Positions 47,234 to 54,926 of a stretch of 64,000 nt of DNA are shown piece by piece. The DNA is from Brenneria rubrifaciens. Lineage in GTDB: Bacteria > Pseudomonadota > Gammaproteobacteria > Enterobacterales > Enterobacteriaceae. Positions within the stretch are counted from its first letter, which is position 1. Every line of letters begins with the position of its first letter. Below the pieces are notes generated by a model, which was not told where the DNA came from, ran no database searches, and saw nothing but the letters and a program-made list of their open reading frames with translations. A program made the translations under genes and the position numbers. The stretch lies in contig NZ_CP034035.1 of NCBI RefSeq assembly GCF_005484945.1, positions 1,674,001 to 1,738,000 of the forward strand, written 5' to 3'.

Positions 47234-48832
47234 ATGAAAGATTTTGGCACTAAAATTCATGCTTTCGGGAAAGCGTTAATGATGCCGATTTCGGTTATCG
47301 CCGCCGCCGGGATTTTTCTCGGTCTGGCGGCGGCGATGCAGAATCCGGCCGTGACCGGCGATGCTTTTGCCGATATGAAAATCCCTCAGTTGGTGATCGG
47401 TTTTATCCGCCAGATCGCCGGAGCGCTGTTTGCCAATCTGCCGCTATTTTTTGCTGTCGCCAGCGCGATCGGCCTGGCCAATGCGGAGAAACCCACTGCC
47501 GCGTTTGCTGCGGTGATTGGTTTTATCTCCATGCACGTCGGGGTCAGGGCCACGCTCGCCGCACAAAACCTGACGCCGGTGACCACCGCCGTTGATGCGC
47601 TGACCGCCGCGGGCATGGACCATACCGCTGCGCTGATGTATGCGGCGGAGTTTACGCAAACGTTGGGGATTTTTACCTATAACATGAGCGTGCTGGGCGG
47701 GGTGATCGCCGGGGTGGTAACGGCGCTGCTGCACAACCGCTTCTATACGATTGAATTGCCGACTGCCATCAGCTTTTTTGGCGGACGGCGGTTTGTGCCC
47801 ATCATCACCGTACTTTTCCTGCCGCTGGTGGGACTGGGGTTAGCGCTCATCTGGCCGGTTATCGGCAAAGGGATAATAGCCTGGGTAGGTGAACTGATCG
47901 GCCAGAGCGGGCAGTACGGTGCGTTTTTATACGGGTTCTCCGAACGCATTCTAATCCCTACCGGGTTGCACCATATCCTCAATGAAACGGTGCGTTTTAC
48001 GCCAATCGGCGGGGTGGCCAGCGTGGATGGACAAACCATCGTCGGCGCACTGAATATTTTCAATGTGTCATTAACCCATCCCGGCGCGATGAGTGACGAC
48101 ATCATCCGTGAAGCCACCCAATTCCTGGCTCAGGGCAAAGTCCCCATCATGATGTTTGGCCTGCCCGGTGCGGCGCTGGCGATGTATCACTGCGCCCGCC
48201 CGGAACACAAAAAACGGGTCAAGGCGCTGATGTGGGCTGGGGGGCTGGCCTCGTTCACCACAGGTATTACCGAGCCGCTAGAATTCTGCTTCATTTTTGT
48301 CTCACCCCTCCTTTATCTGGTTCACGCGGCGTTGAGCGGCCTGTCTTTTATGCTGATGTCCATGCTGCATCTGATGATCGGCAATATTCAGGGGGGCGCG
48401 ATCGACCTGGTGGTGTTCGGCATACTGGGCGGAGCGAAAACGCAATGGTGGTATGCGGTGTTGCTGGGGCTGATTTATCTTCCGGTTTACTACTTTACCT
48501 TCAGATTCATTATCAGGCGGATGAATGTTGAAACGCCGGGGCGGGAAGCGGAAGAGACAGCGCGTGAAGTTGCGCCGGTCAGCGCGGATGAACGTACCAA
48601 AACCATCATTACCGGTCTGGGTGGCGAGAGCAATATTGAAGAGGTGGATTGCTGCTTCACCCGTCTGCGCGTGCTGGTGAAAGACATGAATCGGGTGGAG
48701 GATAAAACCTTAATGTCCACCGGGGCGAATGGCATTAAACGGGTTAACGAGCACAACATTCAGGTGATTTACGGTCCGAAAGTGGAAAAAATCGCCAACG
48801 ATGTTAAAACCGCGCTTGGAGTGACGGTGTAA
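47234..48832 (+). CDS. PTS alpha-glucoside-type IICB permease
   Basis: 532 residues from ATG 47234 (MKDFGTKIHAFGKALMMPIS), with AGGA upstream. An N-terminal EIIC membrane domain (about 1-430) of the glucose/glucoside superfamily carries GITEPLEFCFIF; a C-terminal EIIB domain has the phosphorylated cysteine in EEVDCCFTRLRV. It resembles AglA/GlvC/MalX proteins. It imports and phosphorylates a disaccharide such as an alpha-glucoside. There is no EIIA domain or gene nearby, so it would rely on EIIA-Glc (crr). It lies 34 bases upstream of the GH4 gene. Confidence 0.9.
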   Translation: MKDFGTKIHAFGKALMMPISVIAAAGIFLGLAAAMQNPAVTGDAFADMKIPQLVIGFIRQIAGALFANLPLFFAVASAIGLANAEKPTAAFAAVIGFISMHVGVRATLAAQNLTPVTTAVDALTAAGMDHTAALMYAAEFTQTLGIFTYNMSVLGGVIAGVVTALLHNRFYTIELPTAISFFGGRRFVPIITVLFLPLVGLGLALIWPVIGKGIIAWVGELIGQSGQYGAFLYGFSERILIPTGLHHILNETVRFTPIGGVASVDGQTIVGALNIFNVSLTHPGAMSDDIIREATQFLAQGKVPIMMFGLPGAALAMYHCARPEHKKRVKALMWAGGLASFTTGITEPLEFCFIFVSPLLYLVHAALSGLSFMLMSMLHLMIGNIQGGAIDLVVFGILGGAKTQWWYAVLLGLIYLPVYYFTFRFIIRRMNVETPGREAEETAREVAPVSADERTKTIITGLGGESNIEEVDCCFTRLRVLVKDMNRVEDKTLMSTGANGIKRVNEHNIQVIYGPKVEKIANDVKTALGVTV

Positions 48833-48866
48833 CGTTTTTTTCAACCATATGAGAGAGACAATGGCG

Positions 48867-50192
48867 ATGACGAAAAGATACAGTATTGTAATTGTGGGGG
48901 GCGGTTCAACCTGGACGCCGGGACTGTTGAAAGCGCTGTGCAAACGTAAAGCGACCTTCCCTTTACAGCGGCTGGTGATGTTTGATGTTAATGCGCAGCG
49001 TCAGGCGGTGATCGGCGATTTTGCCCGACTGTTGTTTGACGAAGAGTATCCCGAACTGGATTTTTCCTACACCACGGATGTGGATGAAGCCTTTAGCGGG
49101 GTGGATTTTGTATTTTGCCAGATGCGTACCGGCGGCTATGAAATGCGTGAAAAGGATGAAAAAATCCCGCTGTCGCTGGGCGTTATCGGGCAGGAAACCT
49201 GCGGCCCCGGCGGTTTTGCCTACGGTATGCGCTCCATCGGCGATATGATCGAACTGGTGCAGCGGGTGCGTAGCCGTTCGCCGGATGCCTGGATTCTCAA
49301 TTATACCAATCCGGCGGCGATTGTCGCCGATGCGCTACGGGTGAAATTTCCTCACGATCGGCGAATTCTCAATATCTGCGATCAGCCGGTCAATCTGCTG
49401 CGCTCTTACGCGCGTTTGCTGGCGCGGGATGTGAATGAATTCGAGCCGGTCTATTTTGGTCTGAATCATTTTGGCTGGTTTACCCATCTGTACGATCGTC
49501 AGGGTATTGATTTGCTGCCGCAGTTGAAAGAAATCATCAGCAATCAGGGATTCAAACCGGCGGATGCGGAGCAGCGCGATCGCTCATGGCTGGATACCTA
49601 TGCGGTTGTGGCCGATATGCTGCACGATTTCCCGGACTATCTGCCCAATACCTATCTGCAATACTACCTTTATCCCGAATATAAGCTCAGCAAGCTGGAC
49701 CCGAATTTCACCCGCGCCAACGAAGTGATGGCGGGACGCGAGAAGCGGGTGTTTGAAACCTGCCGCGCCGCGGTGAAAGCAGGTACGACCAAAGATGCCA
49801 GCGTGGTGCACAACGACGCGCATGGCGACATGATTGTCGAAGTGGCGGAGTCCATCGCCTATAACCAACACCGCATTTTCGTGGTGATCGTGGAAAATAA
49901 CGGACTGGTCAACAATCTGGACGACACCGCGATGGTGGAAGTGGCGGCGACGTTGGGGATTAACGGGCCGCGGCCTTATGGCGTGGGGAATATTCCTACC
50001 TTCTATAAGGGGATGATTGAGCAGCAGTTTGCCTATGAACGGCTGACTGTCGAAGCCTGGTTCGAGGGGTCTTACGGCAAAGCTTTGCAGGCGCTGACGC
50101 TTAATCGTCTGGTGGTGGATGCCAAAAAAGCCCGCAAGGTGCTGGATGCGCTGATCGAGGCGAATAAGGGGTATTGGCCTGCGCTGAAATAA
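48867..50192 (+). CDS. GH4 6-phospho-alpha-glucosidase
   Basis: 441 residues from ATG 48867, nine bases after GAGAGAG; two earlier in-frame ATGs (48849, 48861) are less well spaced. The NAD-binding VIVGGGSTWTPG starts the protein. Metal ligands C171 (NICDQP) and H201 (LNHFGW) match the GlvA/AglB group, and GQETCGPGGFAYGMR is diagnostic of GH4. It cleaves phosphorylated alpha-linked disaccharides by an NAD- and Mn-dependent redox mechanism. Paired with the PTS permease, it degrades the imported phospho-sugar (maltose-, trehalulose- or palatinose-like). The exact sugar is unknown. Confidence 0.9.
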   Translation: MTKRYSIVIVGGGSTWTPGLLKALCKRKATFPLQRLVMFDVNAQRQAVIGDFARLLFDEEYPELDFSYTTDVDEAFSGVDFVFCQMRTGGYEMREKDEKIPLSLGVIGQETCGPGGFAYGMRSIGDMIELVQRVRSRSPDAWILNYTNPAAIVADALRVKFPHDRRILNICDQPVNLLRSYARLLARDVNEFEPVYFGLNHFGWFTHLYDRQGIDLLPQLKEIISNQGFKPADAEQRDRSWLDTYAVVADMLHDFPDYLPNTYLQYYLYPEYKLSKLDPNFTRANEVMAGREKRVFETCRAAVKAGTTKDASVVHNDAHGDMIVEVAESIAYNQHRIFVVIVENNGLVNNLDDTAMVEVAATLGINGPRPYGVGNIPTFYKGMIEQQFAYERLTVEAWFEGSYGKALQALTLNRLVVDAKKARKVLDALIEANKGYWPALK

Positions 50193-50258
50193 AGCGTTGG
50201 CTGATCGGCTTCAGCGGGTCGAGATAAAGGTTTTCATCAGACACCCTAATGACCGTTA

Positions 50259-51005
50259 TCAACCCATCAGCAAGCGCAGCGGGGCATCCAGCGTGAAAGT
50301 ATAGTGACGTTGATTGTAATAGACGTTCGATAGCTCAAAAGGAACCTGATCGTCAAAGAACGCGACGACGCTGGCGCGCAGCACCGGTTCATCGCGTGCC
50401 AGCCCCAGCGCCTCGCGAACCTCTGACGTAGGCAATTCGGCAAAGATCTGCTTGTGGCCGCCGACCGCATCGTACCCCTTGGATTTAAGATAGGCGTATT
50501 TTGACCGGCTAAGATGGTGCTCGCTGAGGTCGGGAAACAGGTCGCTGTTCATCCAGGATTGCTCGTAGACAAAAGGGATGCCGTCAATCAGCCGCAAACG
50601 CGCCATGTAATAGATGTTGGCGTTTTCAGCCAATTGTAGCTGGCGGGCGATATCTTGACTGGCTGCCTGGCGGGAGAAATGCAGTAACTGGTTAACGATA
50701 GGTCGATGGACCGTGCTGGCCACCTCGCTGGATGTCAGATGCTGATCGAGCGGGAGCTGTACTTTGATTCGCGTATCCGGTTGGGCGACAAAGGTGCCGC
50801 GTCCGCGAAAACGCTCAACCAGCCCCTGCCGGACCAAATAATCCACCGCTTTACGCGCGGTCATGCGGGAAACCTGATATTGCTCGCACATTTCAGCCTC
50901 AGTCGGCAACGGATCGCCGGGCGTTAGGACATTTTCACGAATCTGCTGGCTCAGAATTTGCTCGATTTGCAGATAGAAAGGGATCGAAGAGTGCTTATCG
51001 ATCAT
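50259..51005 (-). CDS. GntR-family regulator with UTRA domain
   Basis: 248 residues from ATG 51003-51005 (MIDKHSSIPFYLQIEQIL) with GAGGAAA upstream. A winged-helix GntR domain (about 8-72; LPTEAEMCEQYQVSRMTARKAVDYL) is followed by a UTRA ligand domain (about 95-240; YMARLRLIDGIPFVYEQSW). The HutC/TreR-like group senses sugars or sugar phosphates. Convergent with the PTS-GH4 pair and 66 bases from it, so probably its regulator. Confidence 0.9.
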   Translation of the reverse strand: MIDKHSSIPFYLQIEQILSQQIRENVLTPGDPLPTEAEMCEQYQVSRMTARKAVDYLVRQGLVERFRGRGTFVAQPDTRIKVQLPLDQHLTSSEVASTVHRPIVNQLLHFSRQAASQDIARQLQLAENANIYYMARLRLIDGIPFVYEQSWMNSDLFPDLSEHHLSRSKYAYLKSKGYDAVGGHKQIFAELPTSEVREALGLARDEPVLRASVVAFFDDQVPFELSNVYYNQRHYTFTLDAPLRLLMG

Positions 51006-51050
51006 CAGGTTTCCTCTCCTCGGCGCCTTATCAAATGGATTCAATAGTAT

Positions 51051-51184
51051 ATACCCGTCCTACTTCAAGTTGCATGTGGATTGGCTTTGTTACTCGCCTA
51101 TCTCTGGTTTCGATTCAAAGGGGCAACGCGCTGTGCTGTTCAATCGATAACGTTTTGTCCTGCAACTCGAATTTTTCAGGGTAT
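51051..51184. repeat. MITE-like repeat with ATACCC/GGGTAT ends
   Basis: The left end ATACCCGTCCTACTTCAAGT and the reverse complement of the right end (ATACCCTGAAAAATTCGAGT) align as imperfect terminal inverted repeats of about 24 bases, both running into TTGCA. This ATACCC...(T)TCAAGTTGCA pattern is a dispersed non-coding element I recall from Serratia, Yersinia and Pectobacterium. It lies in the gntR-lysR divergent gap and encodes nothing. Confidence 0.65.
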
Positions 51185-51285
51185 GGCCGGGCAATTATCC
51201 CTACACCCATCCAGCCCGCGTTGATGCACGGTGAAAGCGCCGGGCAATGATATACTGTTGTCCTACATCATCACAGGCTGCCGCT

Positions 51286-52200
51286 ATGGACATCAAACAG
51301 CTCATTTACCTCTGCAATTTGGAAAAAGAACGTCACTTCGGCCGTGCTGCCGAGGCAAGCTTTGTCAGTCAGCCGACGCTCTCAATGCGGTTAAAGAATC
51401 TGGAACGGGAACTGGATCTGTCGCTGATCAATCGGGGAAATAACTTTGTGGGATTTACTGCCGAAGGCGAACGCATCCTGGCCTGGGCACGGGAGATCGT
51501 TGCCGTCTATCAGGGACTAAAACTGGAAGTCGTCGCGCTGAAGCGCGGCGTGAGCGGCGTATTGCGCATTGGGACGGTTCCTCAAAGCAGTATTGCGCTG
51601 TCCTGCATGTTGGCGGCGGTGAATGAAATTTATCCGCAACTGGATTTCCAGATATCCCTATTCAGCGCCGATCAACTGTTGGAAGCATTGAGTGCTCACT
51701 CTGTGGATGTCGGTATCGGTTTTTTTGAACTCTCGACATTGCAGGAGTGGCATTTCCAGGTCGCGCCGCTGACGGAGCAGGGCGTTGACCTGTTATTCCA
51801 CCCACAGCATTTCCCGCAGGTGGCAGGGAACACTACGCTGACACTGAACGATCTGGCCGAACTGCCGTTGTGTCTGGCGGAGCCGAGCCGCTATTTCCGC
51901 CGCTATCTGGATGACCATTTCCGCGAAATGGGGTATTCGCTGTGGGTCAAGGTGGAAAGCACGTCGATTTTGCAGTTGATGCAAAGCGTTTTCGTCGGGC
52001 TGGGCTGCGGCATTGTACCGCGCGGCAGTCTGATACCCGAGATGACACCGGCCCTGCGTGTGAGGCCGATCGCCTTACCGCCCATGCGAAGGCTTGCCGC
52101 CATTGTCGTGGCCCAGTCGGGGCGGGCGACGCCGCTGGCGCAGAACTTCTTTGACGCGGCGCGCGACTGGTTAACCCGAACTGATAAGCCTCAATCATAG
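51286..52200 (+). CDS. LysR-family transcriptional regulator
   Basis: 304 residues from ATG 51286 (MDIKQLIYLCNLEKERHFGRAA); 13 upstream codons are open but not family-like. An N-terminal winged helix-turn-helix (about 1-60, AAEASFVSQPTLSMRLKNLE) is followed by a LysR substrate domain (about 88-295) with the usual RIGTVPQS start. The Shine-Dalgarno is weak (AGG). Its targets are unknown; similar LysR genes often accompany formate-dehydrogenase-like proteins, so the ydeP-type gene is one candidate. Its stop overlaps the LacI gene stop region by ten bases. Confidence 0.85.
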   Translation: MDIKQLIYLCNLEKERHFGRAAEASFVSQPTLSMRLKNLERELDLSLINRGNNFVGFTAEGERILAWAREIVAVYQGLKLEVVALKRGVSGVLRIGTVPQSSIALSCMLAAVNEIYPQLDFQISLFSADQLLEALSAHSVDVGIGFFELSTLQEWHFQVAPLTEQGVDLLFHPQHFPQVAGNTTLTLNDLAELPLCLAEPSRYFRRYLDDHFREMGYSLWVKVESTSILQLMQSVFVGLGCGIVPRGSLIPEMTPALRVRPIALPPMRRLAAIVVAQSGRATPLAQNFFDAARDWLTRTDKPQS

Positions 52201-53261
52201 AGATGGTCGTCCTGCACCGGCGAGTGGGTTTTACTGGGGCGAAGACGCCGGATGGAGTCGCGGATAACCAGTTTACCGTTCAGCAACAGGTTGCCAATGG
52301 GCGCGTCCGGGCGCATCAGTTGGTATTGCAGAAGCCGCACGGCTTCTTCTCCCAGGCCTTCACGGGGGACATGTACCGAGGTCAGCGGAATATCATGAAT
52401 GGCGGCCAGATTGAAGCCATCCATGCTCATGACCGACATATCCTGTGGAACGCGTAAGCCAGCCTGATTCAGCGCGTTGACCGCGCCGACCGCAATAAAG
52501 TCGCCTCCCGCAAGAATAGCCGTTGGTTTTTGCGCAGCCGGACAATCGGCCAGAAACGCTTTCAACCGCTGTTCGGCTTCGGCGGTGCTGAAACTTTGCA
52601 GCGTCAGTAGATGGTATCGATCGGAGAAAGGCAAATTATGGTGCTGATACGCGTCACAAATGCCGGCTAAACGTAACTCCATGGTATAGCGGCGCAAACA
52701 GAGTAGCGTCAGAATATCGCGGTGTCCCTGCTCGAACAGATAGTTCGCCGAAAGTTCCCCAATCAACTGATGAGCCGGCGCAACGCCCGGCAGTTTCATT
52801 TTCCGGTCGAGACAATTAATTAGAATACAAGGTTTGCCGATATCGGCGGCCAACGCATGAATATACGGATCGTCGATACCGATTAATATCGCGGCCTCTG
52901 TTTCGGGATCGTTCATTTTCTCCAGAAACAACGGCACGTCGCTGTTGTTTTCATCCAGTCCGCAGTAGCGCAGGTGCACGTCATGAGGCGCCAGGGCGTC
53001 AATAATGCTTTGTATCACTTTGTGGTAAAAAATGTCAGACCGGACGTCAAATGCACGCGGCGGAGCAAATACGGTCATGCTATTCAGCAGCAAGCGGCCG
53101 GTCGCCAGATCGTTCAAGACGCCGTTTTGACGGGCACACGCGAGAATGTGGGATTTCGCCGCGTCGCTGGTATTGGATTTGCCCGACAAAACGCGTGATA
53201 CCGTACTGATTGAGAACCCCGTTTGCGCCGCGATTTCACGTATTTTCAGGTTTCTTTTCAT
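52191..53261 (-). CDS. LacI-family transcriptional regulator
   Basis: 356 residues. The helix-turn-helix (about 5-24, REIAAQTGFSISTVSRVLSGK) is standard; the linker to the core is slightly shorter than usual and reads NDLATGRLLLNS in place of the typical hinge. The sugar-binding core ends in a Thr/Ser-rich, basic tail. It is divergent from the MFS-GH31 operon, and operator-like palindromes lie between (53287-53302 and 53422-53433), so it most likely represses that operon and itself. Overlaps the lysR 3' end by ten bases (convergent). Confidence 0.9.
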   Translation of the reverse strand: MKRNLKIREIAAQTGFSISTVSRVLSGKSNTSDAAKSHILACARQNGVLNDLATGRLLLNSMTVFAPPRAFDVRSDIFYHKVIQSIIDALAPHDVHLRYCGLDENNSDVPLFLEKMNDPETEAAILIGIDDPYIHALAADIGKPCILINCLDRKMKLPGVAPAHQLIGELSANYLFEQGHRDILTLLCLRRYTMELRLAGICDAYQHHNLPFSDRYHLLTLQSFSTAEAEQRLKAFLADCPAAQKPTAILAGGDFIAVGAVNALNQAGLRVPQDMSVMSMDGFNLAAIHDIPLTSVHVPREGLGEEAVRLLQYQLMRPDAPIGNLLLNGKLVIRDSIRRLRPSKTHSPVQDDHLYD

Positions 53262-53286
53262 TTTGTGATCCCGTTCAACTTAGTCA

Positions 53287-53302
53287 ATGACAACGTTTTC
53301 AT
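53287..53302. promoter_or_regulatory. Candidate LacI-family operator 1
   Basis: ATGACAACGTTTTCAT, a 16-base palindrome with one mismatched pair and the central AACGTT typical of LacI/GalR operators, 26 bases upstream of the regulator start. Suggests autoregulation. Confidence 0.55.
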
Positions 53303-53421
53303 GACCAAAAAACAGCACTGCGACTTGTCAGATGACGCCATCCGCGCTCATTCTGAACTTACCATGAAAATTTTTGCAAAAAAGTGAGTTTCACGTCGTT
53401 TTTTATTGTTCTAGTCTCCTT

Positions 53422-53433
53422 TTGGTAAACCAA
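53422..53433. promoter_or_regulatory. Candidate LacI-family operator 2
   Basis: TTGGTAAACCAA, five-base arms around AA, 148 bases upstream of the MFS gene. Different core from operator 1, so they may not bind the same protein. Confidence 0.4.
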
Positions 53434-53580
53434 TTTTTGTCAGTGGCAATTGCGACTTAGACATTAACTTCATGAAATACAAACAAATAAAAAAATGACG
53501 CGTCTCCAGAAGCAAAAAATATCAAACATCTGCCGACATGTCAGACCAATGTAACCTCACCTCCCCACAAGGAGTTCATC

Positions 53581-54888
53581 ATGAGTCTTGATATTAATCA
53601 GTCACCGGTTGCGGTAAAGGGAAAACGAAAATTCAAACATCTTCGCTGGTGGATGTTGGCGCTGTTTTTACTCGGCGTGACGGTCAACTACATCACCCGT
53701 AACTCACTCGGCATACTGGCCCCGGAACTGAAAACCAGTCTGGGTATCACCACGGAACAGTACTCGTGGATTGTCGGCGCTTTTCAACTGGCCTACACCA
53801 TTTTTCAGCCGTTGTGTGGCTGGTTGATTGACGTCATTGGCCTGAAGGTCGGTTTCCTTATCTGCGCGATCATCTGGGCGTTGATGTGTATGCTGCATGC
53901 GGGCGCTGGAAGCTGGCTGCATTTGGCGATAGTGCGCTTTTTCATGGGGGCATCCGAGGCGGCGGCGACGCCGGCTAACGCGAAAACGTTGGGGGAGTGG
54001 TTTCCCAAGAAAGAGCGCCCGGTCGCGGCAGGCTGGGCGGGGGTCGGTTTTTCCATCGGCGCGATGCTGGCGCCGCCGATTGTCGTCATCGCCCATGTCA
54101 ATTTTGGCTGGCAGGGTGCCTTCATGTTTACCGGCGGGTTGGCGATGATCTGGGTGGTGCTGTGGTGGTTGTTTTACCATGAGCCAGAAAATCACCCCAA
54201 TCTGAGCCATGACGAACTGGCGTTTATCCGTCAGGACAATGAACTGCCGCCAGTTAAACTGCCGTTTTTAACCGCGTTGAAAACGGTATCAAAAAACAAA
54301 CGCTTTTACGGTATCGCTATTCCCGCATTCATGGCCGAGCCCGCCTGGGCGGTGCTGAGCTTCTGGGTGCCGCTCTATCTGGCCAACGAGCGCGGCATGG
54401 ATTTGAAACAGATTGCCATGTTTGCCTGGCTGCCTTTTCTGGCCGCCGATCTGGGCAGCGTGGCGAGCGGTTACCTGACCCGCATATATGTCCGTCTGTT
54501 TGGCTGCACGCGCGTCAATTCGATTGTCGCCAGTTCGGTTACCGGCGCCTTCCTTATGCTGTCGCTGGCATTGGTTACCCTCGCCCAGGAGCCGTGGATG
54601 GCGATTCTGCTTATTTCGGTCGGCGGGTTCGGTCATCAGGTCATTTCCTGCATGCTCAGCGCGCTGGTGGTGGAGTCATTCGATAAAGGGCAAATGGCGA
54701 CGGTGAACGGTATGCGCGGTTCCTTCGCCTGGATCGCCAGCTTCCTGTTTTCGCTGTTGATCGGGGTGACGGCGGACAACATTGGTTTTAATCCGCTCTT
54801 TGTCGCTATGGGCTTTTTTGACCTGATTGGCGCGGTGTTCCTGATTATGTTCATTGCCGAGCGCCGCCAGAAAGCCCGCCAGATTTAA
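53581..54888 (+). CDS. MFS transporter, anion:cation symporter family (ExuT-like)
   Basis: 435 residues, 12 transmembrane helices. Motifs of the ACS family: NYITRNSLGILAPEL in helix 1, GWLIDVIGLKVGF after helix 2, and GASEAAATPANAKTLGEWFP in helix 4-5, as in hexuronate (ExuT) and related sugar-acid carriers. Strong AAGGAG precedes the ATG. It precedes the GH31 gene by 38 bases and probably imports an acidic or glycosylated sugar for it. The substrate is not deducible. Confidence 0.9.
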   Translation: MSLDINQSPVAVKGKRKFKHLRWWMLALFLLGVTVNYITRNSLGILAPELKTSLGITTEQYSWIVGAFQLAYTIFQPLCGWLIDVIGLKVGFLICAIIWALMCMLHAGAGSWLHLAIVRFFMGASEAAATPANAKTLGEWFPKKERPVAAGWAGVGFSIGAMLAPPIVVIAHVNFGWQGAFMFTGGLAMIWVVLWWLFYHEPENHPNLSHDELAFIRQDNELPPVKLPFLTALKTVSKNKRFYGIAIPAFMAEPAWAVLSFWVPLYLANERGMDLKQIAMFAWLPFLAADLGSVASGYLTRIYVRLFGCTRVNSIVASSVTGAFLMLSLALVTLAQEPWMAILLISVGGFGHQVISCMLSALVVESFDKGQMATVNGMRGSFAWIASFLFSLLIGVTADNIGFNPLFVAMGFFDLIGAVFLIMFIAERRQKARQI

Positions 54889-54926
54889 TCTCACTGTTGC
54901 TTTAATCATCCTGAAAAGGACGCTGC

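Larger units (their letters stand above)
53262..53580. other. Divergent lacI-type/MFS intergenic region
   Basis: 319 bases, AT-rich. Holds the two palindromes listed separately and, just before 53581, AAGGAG for the MFS gene. No other gene seen. Confidence 0.5.
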
